Shown here: in pieces, positions 15,701 through 35,524 of the stretch
Numbering within the stretch: position 1 is the first letter of the stretch
Layout of the letters: every line of letters begins with the position of its first letter
Source of the DNA: Antedon mediterranea
Lineage: Eukaryota; Echinodermata; Crinoidea; Comatulida; Antedonidae
NCBI RefSeq assembly: GCF_964355755.1
Contig: NC_092678.1
Coordinates: forward strand, 4,622,922 to 4,686,921
Direction of reading: 5' to 3'
Length of the DNA stretch: 64,000 bases
Position numbers and translations under genes: made by a program
The notes under the pieces: model-generated
Database searches by the model: none
What the model was told of the DNA's origin: nothing
Seen by the model: only the letters and a program-made list of their open reading frames with translations

Positions 15701-18606
15701 GACTACTATAACAACGGTCAAGCGTATTCAGATACTTACCATCATGGTACGCGACAGGATAATACGCAATATTATCAAGAAAACGGTGAAAATGGTCACT
15801 TTAAGGGATCAAGTTATGATGTACGTGCAGCTTATGCGTATCACTATCAGAGACAAAATAGCCATGAGGATTATTATAGTGACAGGTCATCGAACTATAG
15901 TGACCATTCAAGGGAGTATCTTGACCCTGCAACACCACATGCGGACAGACAGGGTAATTATGCTCACCAAACTTATCAGGACCAATATATAAATAAAGAC
16001 CCTCGGTTAAGAAACGATTACGCACCAAGGAATGATTACATGGCCAAACAGGAGTACCAACCACAGAATGATTACGTACCGTATCAACCGGAGCCGATGA
16101 TGGCGGACTCTGTGTACGCCCAGTCGCATCGTACAATAAGTGTTCAACAGTCGATACCTGAACCGCAACCTGCCGAGTTTAAAACGGCAACGACCATGAT
16201 TGTGCGACCTACAACGACATACAGTTCAAATTTAGTTGTAAGCAAGACCATGTACCAACCGGTAGCGAGAATGACGTGTGAACCGGTTGCGCCAGAACCG
16301 GCGGTATCCCATAGGTCTTCAAGTTCTAGCAGGTAGGTCACATGACCATTCTAAATATAATATAATATTTATAATATTAATTTGTTTATTTCTGGGTCAT
16401 AGCAACTTATATTAGCTTGGGTACATCGCATTTCATATCTATATATTAGTAGTATACTTATTTATCATAATATACATAACAACACGCTTACTGGGAATAA
16501 TATTATATCTTATGTCTGATGAACATTGGTTTTCATACAATGTTTTCCAGTGTACTGTTTTACTGTACAAATATTGAGAAAACATTAAACACAATTTAAA
16601 TGCTAAAAATTACATTAAAAAGTTATTGTATCACTTATTATTATTTATGATTTCTTTTGTTATGCAGGTTTTGAGTTTTTATTTATGTTTTATATTCTTG
16701 GATAATATTTGAGCAAATTTAATGGATTACCAATTAACTATTGCATAAATTTTCATAACCACCTCATTTGTTGCGTTGCCGAGTAAAGATCCAAAATCCA
16801 AAGTTCTTATTAAACAATAATTAAAATACCTAAATTATTATTTAGTTTGCTCAAATATTAAATTATTTTTGTTTACTTGTTTTTGTTGGGATATGTTTTT
16901 TGTTGTCATTTTTGTTTTTGTTTCCTTATTTGTTTTAATACTTCTGTTCTTTTGGTTCTTTTCATAATTTCTTTTAACAAATACAAAAACTTTTTTCGGT
17001 GTTTCTTTTACTTTTTTCAGTATTTCTTTACTTTAAATTTGTTTAAAGGTTACGATATTAATTCAGGCATATTTTAACTTTATAGAGCGTATATTATTTA
17101 TCAAAGAAAAAACAAATTAACTACCAAATTGAATTAAAGGACTTTTGCTAATTTTAAAAAAAATATAAATTAAATTACATTAATATTTATTCAGTTACTG
17201 AATATTTAATAAACTTGTTACCATTTCATTATTTAACACAATTCATATTAAATTTTCATTAACGCTTCTATATAATATAACCACCTGCCCCTTACTTAAC
17301 ATTGTGTACTTAACCCGATCTTAACATAACAATATGCGAGCTGTAATGCTCAATGTCACGCCATTATTCTTCTCTTTAATCGCATTAACAATTTCACCCC
17401 ATCGTCATCGCTATACACTTTATGTTGGTTTTCTGTTTGCTGTCGTTTATTCACTATAGCCTTAATTCATTCACCAATGTAGAAGATAAAGATTGCAGAG
17501 GAAATATTGAGCATGATGGGAGCATGACCTCCGACCCGGCAATGTAAGATCTCAAACTCACTTAAAGTACTCGCGTGTATAAGTGCTCCAAATAACAATT
17601 GTCTTCAAAAGTTTGGATCGGATTTATAAGACACAAATCCTTTTAAAAAACATATGTTTTCTAATGTTTAGTTCCCACTAGAGACGCAACTCAAGGACGT
17701 TAGCATCACAAGCGATAGATTATTTAAATCTGTCGCATGTCATTGGTCAACTTGCTTGAGTTGAGTTGCGTCTTTAGTGGGAACCAATCTTGAATGTAAA
17801 CATATGAACACTTATTCACGCGAGTATAATTTTTTTATCTTACAGCTTTCATATTTAATGCTTTTACTACAATCACTATTATATTTATATATATTTATTG
17901 GTATATTTTCTGCCTCCAATTAAGGACCATTTGAGGTGCTTATTGAACCATAACTTGGTCTTTGATTGGAGGAAGATTCTATATTGGCATAGCAGGTGGT
18001 GTTTGAGTTTAGCACTTTTATAATAAAGGCGTATATTTTATAATTTTGGTTTTTGGGAACATTGTTGTGTGTAAAATATGCATATCATGTTTTTGGTATT
18101 TTGGTTTTTATTTTTCTGGGATAATATAAAAAAAGTCTTCATGGTCAAAGTAAAACTTTAATAAAAAATTGTAAAATTTCTTAGTTCATGTAAAAATGTT
18201 TTTATTTATGAAATTATTAACTTTAAAATGTCTATCCTAGCCATAAATTAAACAAGTTTAAAATGCCGTCAAATAAGTAATATGAATTCTATAATAATAT
18301 ACCATTTTGGATGAAATATGTTTCTATTTTTATGCTTGAAATGGTTTTATTGTCAATTGGCTAATTGCTAACTTTCACAACAAAAAAAATATTCAAAAAA
18401 TACAATTACATCATAAAAGTTCCCTTACAGACATGTCCAATAAAGTTGTTTGTTTGTTTTGATATAGGATTCATGCAAGCCCAACGCCAGCATCATCCAG
18501 CGATGGCAGCCATTTAGAAGAGGATTCCGGTCTTGGAAACACACTCACCCCCGAGACAACGCTAGACGAATCTGCACGTAAAAAAGGTTCCAGTACTCTA
18601 GTATGA
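6790..18606 (+). CDS. FRMD4: FERM domain-containing protein 4 (FRMD4A/FRMD4B-like), 5'-partial
   Basis: Exons: 6790-6934, 7373-7449, optional 8199-8300, 9428-9566, 12156-12309, 13200-13336, 13668-13790, 13954-14106, 14339-16332, 18468-18606; phases agree throughout. About 1019 aa are in the window without the optional exon. The first exons encode the end of FERM F2 and the F3 lobe (VESLPTYGIHYYEVKDKAG, PWRQLQNIYFREKKFSIEV, ALIKSIW-like VLIKSIWSMA, QHQFYLDRK). Exons 13200-14106 plus the start of the next encode the coiled-coil CUPID/DUF3338 region (KMCLREA, RKRVGTAF, LDPISSQG), which in mammals binds cytohesins. The long exon is a disordered Ser/Tyr/Arg/Gln-rich tail. The protein ends in STLV, a class I PDZ-ligand pattern. 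In mammals FRMD4A/B link Par3 and cytohesin/Arf6 at epithelial junctions. Assignment to A or B is not meaningful in a non-vertebrate. Confidence 0.9.
8199..8300 (+). other. FRMD4: Predicted in-frame cassette exon inserted in FRMD4 FERM F3 lobe
   Basis: A 102-base stretch lies between TTTCTCAG and GTAAGT. It is open in the gene's phase and divisible by three, so it can be included or skipped without changing frame. It would add 34 residues (begins GSQSQASHLLYDQ, ends SNSDFVQ) between the conserved NDPKR and the GSTTKRPFG strand. It is acidic and Ser/Gln-rich. Vertebrate FRMD4 proteins go straight across this point. Both this exon and the next constitutive exon begin AGGATC, so either acceptor restores an Arg or Gln codon. 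It could also be a chance pair of splice sites. Confidence 0.5.
8630..8800. repeat. Degenerate GATAAT/GATGAT microsatellite
   Basis: An AT-rich simple-sequence tract in an FRMD4 intron, made of TGATAATGATAATGATAA, ATGATGATGATAATGATGAT and ATAATGATGATGACAATGAT blocks broken by short unique sequence. The short open frame over it is a by-product of the repeat. Confidence 0.75.
9583..9727. mobile_element. MITE family A, copy 1
   Basis: Inverted ends AAGCTCTGTCTACACTATCA on the left and TGATAGTGTAAACAGAGCTT on the right, about 145 bp overall, with a nearly palindromic interior (TGTGACAAA, GTGATGTGCCCATATAT). It starts about 16 bases after the 9566 splice donor. The ends run into TTAA on the right side. 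Three more copies lie at 13383, 27489 and 39975. Confidence 0.8.
11216..12055 (-). mobile_element. Inverted copy of the 3329-4915 repeat family
   Basis: Read on the minus strand this matches the 3329-4915 element. GGTTATCCGC-loop-GCGGATAACC (about 12035-12053) is the hairpin end, the interior shows the same ACGCG-rich words, and the far part contains the same AATATAGGATTTTTGTCTCT-type stretch and GAGCGCATCTC word. It ends inside the element relative to the longer copy, so it is truncated. The 73-aa open frame within it is not a gene. Confidence 0.75.
13383..13540. mobile_element. MITE family A, copy 2
   Basis: Begins TTAAGCTCTGTCTACACTGT just after the 13336 donor and ends with TTTTTGTCACATAAAGTTTG. 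The interior has the mirrored TGTGATGGGCAC and TGAGCACATCACA words. The right terminus has decayed (GGCTAAGTTGAGC). Confidence 0.7.
17670..17786. mobile_element. MITE family B, copy 1
   Basis: About 117 bp with inverted ends GGTTCCCACTA-type (GTTCCCACTAGAGACGCAAC on the left, GTTGCGTCTTTAGTGGGAAC on the right). The interior holds inverted ACAAGCGA and TCGCATGTCATTGGTCAA words. It lies in the last FRMD4 intron. Related copies are at 31572-31750 and 41070-41280. Confidence 0.8.
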
Positions 18607-18724
18607 CGACTGCTCATAATATTTGTCTTTAGGTACGAAAAATGTATTTCAAATATCGCTAAGAATGGAGCCACGACCTAAATGTTATACAGAAGTTTAC
18701 AGTTACAATTACTCACTGTACAAA

Positions 18725-19250
18725 TTAACACATTGACTGCCAAGGCATTTTCCATAATTTCTGTCCCAGTGCCAAGTCCCGTTTACATATTAAATTACAG
18801 TTTGAAAGTGTAACATCTGGTCACAGACTATCATGATGTCATTCAAAATACGATGGCGGGAAAAACCCCCATCCTCTGACCCACCCTATCATAGAGAGAT
18901 AAAAACAGTAAACCACACTGAATCATTTCATCCTTTATTATTTTTATTTACTATTAGCGCAATTTATGACATGTTTGAGATGATTATATTGAGTGTGAAG
19001 GCGCCATCGTATCAACCATATTCAATGCATGAGGGAATAAACACAAACAAACATATGACATTTATTTTTAGATTATCGTTTACGTACATCATTCATAAAC
19101 TGCCATGCGATAATTCCTGTTCCAATCACCACTGCCAGCGATTCTACATACAATACAAAAGTGCTACGATTTTGACGTAGTATTTTGTCTTGGCAAGTAG
19201 CGACACGCAATTTTTGACGTATAAATACGCCGTGGCAGTGAACGTGTTAA
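18725..19250. mobile_element. piggyBac-type MITE (TTAA ends) downstream of the FRMD4 stop codon
   Basis: Bounded by TTAACACATTGACTGCCA on the left and the inverse of TTAACACGTTCACTGCCA on the right; the TTAA tetranucleotides sit at both edges. TTAA target duplications and this type of short TIR are typical of piggyBac elements. The 526-bp interior has a 115-codon open frame with no recognisable similarity. If FRMD4 transcription ends at the AATAAA at 19259, the whole element lies in the 3' UTR. Confidence 0.75.
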
Positions 19251-19258
19251 TAGCAACA

Positions 19259-19264
19259 AATAAA
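19259..19264 (+). terminator. FRMD4: Candidate poly(A) signal for FRMD4
   Basis: AATAAA about 650 bases after the stop, followed by a T-rich, GT-containing stretch. It lies just beyond the right end of the TTAA element. No transcript evidence. Confidence 0.4.
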
Positions 19265-20261
19265 TTTACAATTTTGTTTTTTTTTGTTTTCATTTTAGAG
19301 TGTTGATGTCTTGTTGCAGCTCGGTACTGTTTGTGTTCTCAAGATCTGTAATCTTAACGATGTCTGCTTTTTCTATTTCGTTTTTGTGTATAAATTTGTA
19401 AATTATAAATTATTATATTTGAAAGTGTTTTGGTTCAGCAAATTATTTCTATTTAAAGAAGTTTAACTCATATGTATTCCTCTAAAATGGCTGAATATGC
19501 TTTGTGATTGGAATGGTATCCTAATCCAAATGTTACAATGTCTCATTTCCTTGTAAATCATTCCTCTCCCCATCCCCACTCTTTACCCTATGTAAGTTTT
19601 GTACTACTTGTTCATTCCAAGTTTCAATAACCAGAAGTAGTTGGTTTTTTAATGTCTATGTACACATATTCATCTAAGAGGAACATTTTTTATTTAACGT
19701 GTTGAAATTTAATTTGTTTAGTTTCAACCATTTTTATCAAATTTTATTTATGAATTTTGGTTATTTAGTATTATTTTGAGAGACTGATAACAAACTGCAC
19801 AAACTCTAGAATACATTCTGAAAATGTGTTTTAAATTTCTTTCTACTGTGTTTTTATTTTGTATGAAAATCACCCAAATTCAAAGCTTTAGCAAGACATA
19901 CATGTCCAGGGCACAATTAAGTACTTGCCTGTGTTGATGACTTGATAGCCTATTGTGACAAAAGAAGCCAGGAGAGTTGGGGTTGATCAACTTTTGAGCC
20001 TAACAAGAATTTAAGCCTAAAGTTACAATTGCTGTTTTAAAGACCAAATATGTTTTAAAATTGTGTGTGAAACTTAAGTAAAACTGTTAATTATTATTAT
20101 GCTATCATAATAAGTTGTATGATTTAATCTATTCTATAATTTGATTGGTTGGATAATAGTAATCTCATTATTCTATTGCCAGACTTATTGCCAGGTTGAC
20201 TGTCATTTTTATATCATTTTATAAAGTAGGGGGGAGACATTATATCATTATTATATACTCT
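19265..20261. other. Intergenic, nothing recognised
   Basis: AT-rich sequence between the FRMD4 end and the 35-bp minisatellite. No open frame with recognisable similarity and no clear repeat. Confidence 0.5.
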
Positions 20262-20816
20262 ACATGTTGCACTCAATTCAAGTGCCCCTCTACTCTACAT
20301 GTTGCACTCAATTCAAGTGCCCTTTTACTCTACATGTTGCACTCAATACAAGTGCCCCTCTACTCTACATGTTGCACTCAATACAAGTGCCCCTCTACTC
20401 TACATGTTGCACTCAATTCAAGTGCCCCTTTACTCTACATGTTGCACTCAATTCAAGTGCCCCTCTACTCTACATGTTGCACTCAATACAAGTGCCCCTC
20501 TACTCTACATGTTGCACTCAATTCAAGTGCCCCTCTACTCTACATGTTGCACTCAATTCAAGTGCCCCTCTACTCTACATGTTGCACTCAATACAAGTGC
20601 CCCTCTACTCTACATGTTGCACTCAATTCAAGTGCCCCTCTACTCTACATGTTGCACTCAATTCAAGTGCCCCTCTACTCTACATGTTGCACTCAATACA
20701 AGTGCCCCTCTACTCTACATGTTGCACTCAATTCAAGTGCCCCTCTACTCTACATGTTGCACTCAATTCAAGTGCCCCTCTACTCTACATGTTGCACTCA
20801 ATACAAGTGCCCCTCT
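20262..20816. repeat. 35-bp minisatellite, about 16 units, with 105-bp higher-order period
   Basis: Units run CTACATGTTGCACTCAAT(T/A)CAAGTGCCCC... with a 35-bp period. Two variants (CAATTCAAG and CAATACAAG) alternate in the order T-T-A in units 5-16, giving four exact 105-bp triplets; units 1-4 read T-T-A-A. Because 35 is not a multiple of three and the unit has no stop in any forward frame, all three forward frames stay open, which explains three overlapping open frames of 184-216 codons. There is no reason to call these genes. Confidence 0.9.
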
Positions 20817-21397
20817 AAATTTAGTAGTACTGCTGAAATCCCCTAGTGTGCTGTTTTTAATACACCAAATAGCATTCCAATCCCGTTGACTAAATTAAAT
20901 CAAAAAGTACTAAGTTTAGTAAAAATTAAGATTTCACGAACCAATCATGTCAAACAAGGTTTTAGTTGCTTATTATAAGAACACTTATCATTGGATGTTG
21001 CTATGTAATTTTTGGTTGGGTATCAACCAATCATGTTTCAGCATTCTAACTAGCGACTTCATTTGATTGGTTCTTGGTTGATAAATGTTTTCGAACTTTG
21101 CTGTCTTTCGTGATTTAATATATTTCAGCAACTAAAAGGCAAAATAATCGTTTTACTTTGCTATATAAAAAGCGACAACTTTTGTTCAAACACTACCATT
21201 TATAAGATAAATGGTTAAAGTTGTCTTATGATATTGGTGAAGTAATTTATAAAGAACATTAAGACATGTTCCATTACTTGAATGACCTTTTTAGTTCGTG
21301 AAAAGTAAGTTGAATTTAAATTTTAAAATGTCAAAACCGGTGCTTTGGATACAAAAACAGTAACAGACTTTTACTGTTTCTACTGTATAATTAATGT

Positions 21398-21492
21398 GTT
21401 CAGACTGTCTTTAAGAGTCTGTTCAGACTGTCTTTAAGAGTCTGTTCAGACTGTCTTTAAGAGTCTGTTCAGACTGTCTTTTAAGGGTTCAT
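21398..21492. repeat. 23-bp tandem repeat, about 4 copies
   Basis: GTTCAGACTGTCTTTAAGAG plus TCT repeats at 21398, 21421, 21444 and, altered, 21467, followed by a decayed copy (GGTTCATTCAGACTA). Otherwise unremarkable intergenic sequence. Confidence 0.85.
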
Positions 21493-22269
21493 TCAGACTA
21501 TAGAGTATTGTCTTTTCGAAGTAATTACGCATCGTGCATAAAAAACATGAACCTTTTTGTTTTGGGATAAAAACGGAGGTAGCCCTACTTATTAATCTAT
21601 AAATTGAAAAATCCCGAATGATGGGAGGGTCAAAATGAAAGCTGGTCTTTTATTAAAGTATTTGTTAAAGATGTATATTAACATGGTAAAATGATGTTGT
21701 AAGGTAAATTGTATTGAATTTTATAGCTGTTGTGCTGCTTGTGTCGTCGGCGGCGGGAGCAATGTATGTTAAATATTGGTCGATATTTTGTCCCGTCGTC
21801 GTACCTGTACAGAGAGTTAAATTGTTTAGCACACTGTGTGTGCGAACCAAATAAATAGATAATAATGATGATAACCATTTGTGGTTGAAATGTTTCTTTT
21901 TATTTTTACGATTGTTTTCTGCATTAACGATATTTTTCGTGGTACCACGATTACTTTAATTGCTCATGCTATACATCATAATTGTTTATGGCGATTATAT
22001 TATTAATGATCATATTAATTAGCAATGATAATGGTCAACAATATACTACTAAAATAAAAAGAATATTTATTAAGGTATTTTTATTATAAATTTAATAAAG
22101 AACGCGCTTTCTCATAAGGGCTTAAAATAAAGTGTGTCAATATTTATCCTAAATAAGTTATCCTAAATTCGTTCTGTACCTATACAGATAATATGATACG
22201 GTTTACTGTGGGCCTGCCATTATAATTATGATAATAATCTAGTATAAATTCAGTAATATTAATTAAATA

Positions 22270-22600
22270 AGTGAAAGTTATTGCATTCATTTTCAATATA
22301 TATTCAATAAACTTTATTGTCAAACTCATGAATGGCATTAAAATTGTCTAAAAACAGTGTCGCACAAACAGTAAAAAAGAATAAAATAACATAAAACTGA
22401 GAACAAGTTAAAAGAGGGTACAAAAAATACAAATTGAGTTAAAAATACAGCTAAAATACTTTTTACGTTTATCTTTTCCACGTTACATTAAAATGCCTCA
22501 TAGCAGATGGGAGAAAGGATCTACGTAGGCGTTCAGTGTTCCAGCGAGGATATGTAATGCAGCTTAACGTAATGTACTGGGTAAGGGGGTGGCTAACATC
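22270..22600 (-). mobile_element. 3' end of a non-LTR retrotransposon ORF2 (LINE), truncated
   Basis: The minus strand reads ...NTERLRRSFLPSAMRHFN then VTWKR and a stop (about 22480-22545). The RRSFLPSAxRxxN pattern is the usual C-terminal end of the reverse transcriptase ORF in CR1/L2-like LINEs. It is followed on the minus strand by AT-rich tail sequence to about 22270. No upstream RT domain is present, so it is a 5'-truncated copy. Confidence 0.6.
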
Positions 22601-22639
22601 TGACATAATAATTTATTTGTAAGTGCGTTGTTTTAGTAT

Positions 22640-22956
22640 TTAAAGATGTATTGTCCCCCCCAAAACATGAAAAATTTGAATAGGTTTTTTTGTAGTTTTA
22701 ATAAAGTTAATCACTTCCGTAGATCAAAAAAATGTTTACTTATAAAATAACATACTGAATGGTTAAATTCAACCAAAAATCCATTGACTGGCAGCCAATT
22801 TGAATATTGTTCTTAAAATTACAGTTTTTTCAGGTAAATAAATTTTGTTTAGATCCTATTTTTGGTCAAAGTGGATAACTACTGTGTGACATTAAAATGC
22901 CATATTCAACAAAAAAATTGTAAAAATTATTTTTCTTGGGGGCAATACATCTTTAA
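22640..22956. mobile_element. MITE family C
   Basis: Ends TTTAAAGATGTATTGTCCCC on the left and GGGGGCAATACATCTTTAA on the right form a terminal inverted repeat around about 317 bp of AT-rich sequence with no ORF. It ends about 340 bases before the HCFC1 start codon, so it may contribute promoter-proximal sequence. Confidence 0.7.
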
Positions 22957-23293
22957 GGAGTACTTTATGTTATTCTATGCTATAGAGGGCGGCCTATAGC
23001 CACCGTTTAAAATATAAACAGCGACCTCTATTTAGTTAATTGAATTTCACAGTGTTTGTGATGAATTTAGAAAAACTAAAAAACACGTTTAATTTACTTG
23101 TTTTCATAAATATTTTCAGTGGAATTAGTATATTATCTAAATTTATTTTTATATAATGTTTTAAGATAAAGATATATCTTATATTTTGGTATTTTTTATT
23201 AGTATAAATTAAATAACAGGAAAGAGGCTAGTAGGATTGTTTACTCCATACGGGTTCTTCGCGTCCCTCCCAGTATTGTGGGTAAGAAACAAC

Positions 23294-32786
<9,493 letters not shown>

Positions 32787-33381
32787 GATGATGTCGCTGA
32801 TTTGCTAAGTAACAATCTGTTCAACCAATCATGAACTTTTTACTTGGTTGAACAATTGATAAATAATTTGAATAGAATCAATTTCTGTAAATACTATGTT
32901 TTTAAAGATATAACTACTTATGTCAACGTTTCACTTTACCCTTTGCTGACATCATAACTGGAGTCAGTTCAGTATTATATTTTGTGATCTTCCTGGAAAT
33001 GTGTATCTCCCCCCCCCCCCCCCCCCGTTCTGGTAACAACCAACATGTTAATTTGACCTTTCAACCCACTACCAGTTTGGGGTCGCCTGAATTTGGTAAA
33101 CATTAAGATAAGTGATCAGCAATTTGATTTGGTTGAATTTCAAATTAATGTATGATAAATTGTAGGTTTTTTTAAGTGAGACTTATAACCTATTTGTAAA
33201 TAGTATTAACGACTTAGATTAGTAAACAGACATGTAAACAAAACGATTATCGAATGTCAATATCCTTGTTGTAAGTTGAGCTTTAGTCAACTGTGTTGGC
33301 TCAGTGTATAAAGGCTTATTTCACTCCCTTATTAAAAGGAGATAATATGTACAACTGTAGTGCTAATGATTAGTTACTGTA
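32787..33381. other. Proximal HCFC1 3' UTR / flank
   Basis: Non-coding sequence after the HCFC1 stop, with a run of C near 33010-33027. No AATAAA was seen here, so the transcript probably continues further. Confidence 0.4.
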
Positions 33382-33993
33382 AACTAGCTACATGAGGGAG
33401 GGTGTGATGACATCACTAGCTACATGAGAGTGTGATGACATCACTAGCTACATGAGGCAGGGTTTAATATGACATCACTAGCTACATGAGGCAGGGTTTA
33501 ATATGACATCACTAGCTACATGAGGCAGGGTTTAATATGACATCACTAGCTACATGAGACCGGGTGTGATGACATCACTAGCTACATGAGGCAGGGTTTA
33601 ATATGACATCACTAGCTACATGAGACCGGGTGTAATGACATCACTAGCTACATGAAGAAGGGTGTGGTGACATCACTAGCTACATGATAGTGTGATGACA
33701 TCACTATCTACATGAGGGTGTGATGACATCAATAGCTACACGAGAGTGTGATGTCATCAATAACTACATGAGGCAAAGTGTGATGACATCACTATCTACA
33801 TGAGGGTGTGATGACATCAATAGCTACATGAAGAAGGATGTGGTGACATCAATAGCTACATGAGAGTGTGATGACATCACTATCTACATGAGGGTGTGAT
33901 GACATCAATAGCTACATTAGGGTGTGATGTCATCACTAACTACATGAGGGTGTGATGACATCACTAGCTACATGAGGCAAAGTGTGATGACAT
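33382..33993. repeat. 28-34-bp minisatellite in the HCFC1 3' flank
   Basis: About 20 units built on GACATCACTAGCTACATGAG, with spacers alternating between GCAGGGTTTAATAT (34-bp unit) and AGTGTGAT or GGTGTGAT (about 28-bp unit). Variants with CACTATCTACA and CAATAGCTACA dominate the second half. No long ORF. If HCFC1 uses the AATAAA at 35128 this array is in its 3' UTR. Confidence 0.9.
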
Positions 33994-35127
33994 TCATTTT
34001 AGTACCTCAATGCTATAATGCCTGATTTTAGTTATTATTTTGTGCTTTTTTATGCAAGTTGCTTGTGTGTGAACCTGATCTGCATCTTCACATGGCTTGG
34101 TTTAACAAATAAGTCTATAGTACACCATCCTTATTATGGATAATGGTGATAATAATGGTGTATGTATGCACTGTGTCGTTTTTAGTGTTAAAAGATGATG
34201 ATTTGTAAATATTGTAAAAATATACTATTTTGGGGATTTCTTCTTAAAAGATGGCCATGGTTTTGAGTTTAATTAAAAGTATCCCCCAGTTTGTAGACAA
34301 TTCTTCTTAACAGTTTATTTTTCTATGTTTTTTTTTTTCGCTGACTGTAAGTGTAACATAAGGTCATTGGGTTATATTACAACAGACAATTGGCATTTTT
34401 TGTTTTCTATTTCTCTTAAGTACAGTAGTTGTGAATTGTTAAATATGTTTTCAAAATCAATTTGAATCGGATTGAGAAAACTTACTTTAAGAAAACTCTG
34501 GACACAAGACTGATACAGTACATCCATTGTTCATGCAAGTATAAGTATAATCTAATTCGTGCCAAATTTCGTACCAAGTTATATTTGGTACTTGTCCAAT
34601 TTACTGCCATAAGGTTGAACCGTGGTAACCATCCATTTATCGTAAATACCACATATACCACAAATATATTGTTTTTGTATTTAATATAAATCTCAATCTC
34701 ACTACTGTAACCTTTGACCTTTTGTAGAAGGTTGTTGATCAGCTTCTGTCTGTGTTTTGTAAATAGTGTTTTTTTCGCATTCTTATTGTAAAATATAAAA
34801 GTAGGTAAGGTAGATCCACTGTTTTTTAAAACTTAAAAAAATGAGGATGTTCTTTATGGAACAATGAGGTCAAAGGTGGATTTTCAGATTGATGACAGCA
34901 TTGTATCTCGTTTGCATGCAATACTATTTGGCGCAAGGATTTTTTGGAGGGGTTATTCTACGTTTCATTACCGAATTGGTAACCCTACTAGTACCCCTGC
35001 TATTGTTATTAAATGCTGTATACTATTATAACGTATTAATAGTCTCCTTTTAGAACATTGTTTTTGGTATTTTATTCAAAATATTCTCATCCAACTATAC
35101 AGTTAGGCTGGTATCTTGTGTATTTTC
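33994..35127. other. Distal HCFC1 3' flank, nothing else recognised
   Basis: AT-rich sequence between the minisatellite and the candidate poly(A) signal. A 75-codon open frame at 34462 has no recognisable similarity and is probably chance. Confidence 0.4.
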
Positions 35128-35133
35128 AATAAA
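35128..35133 (+). terminator. HCFC1: Candidate HCFC1 poly(A) signal
   Basis: AATAAA followed by a GT/T-rich stretch (TTGTGACTTTTGTACAATG). It is the first good AATAAA I found after the HCFC1 stop and implies a 3' UTR of about 2.3 kb. This is an inference without transcripts. Confidence 0.45.
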
Positions 35134-35366
35134 TACTCTTTGAGAGGGAATTGTGACTTTTGTACAATGTTTTATTTTTTGTAATGACAGATGAAAACAT
35201 AAAAATTAATAATTATGATCGATTGGTACGAGAAACTTAATTGTTAAAACTTAATTACTAGGCTACATATAAAAATATACATTTGCTTTAAATACTGTGT
35301 TTATAATAATAGTACTACACTAAAATTGTTTTTATATAATTATTTATGCTTTTTATATGCAGTGCT

Positions 35367-35431
35367 GATGGAAGAGCCAATTTGTTACGTAACAGATGGA
35401 AGAGCCAATTATGTTACGTAATCATCACGTG
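35367..35431 (+). promoter_or_regulatory. PXK: Duplicated CCAAT + TTACGTAA module upstream of PXK
   Basis: GATGGAAGAGCCAATT followed by TTACGTAA occurs twice in tandem (35367-35392 and 35395-35421). Each copy has a CCAAT box and a palindromic TTACGTAA (bZIP/PAR-type site). CACGTG, an E-box, follows at 35426-35431. The block is about 95-160 bases before the PXK start codon. A role as core promoter is inferred from motif and position. Confidence 0.5.
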
Positions 35432-35524
35432 AGATATTGTGTCACCGACCGATATTTTGCTGCCAACTTCGCGACGAGGCGCTAACTAAAGCATGGTGAA
35501 AGTTATGTTATTTAAATACTGAAA

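Noticed and set aside
14422-16136. ORFs on both strands within 14339-16332, including a 233-codon forward one
   Set aside because: The FRMD4 frame spans the whole region with matching splice phases; the others are shadows.
20196-20889. Three overlapping long ORFs of 184-216 codons
   Set aside because: They are the three forward frames of a 35-bp tandem repeat without stops; no start context, splice sites or similarity.
23237-23293. Upstream in-frame ATG for HCFC1
   Set aside because: The added residues do not resemble the family N terminus, whereas [11 protein letters not shown] at 23294 does.
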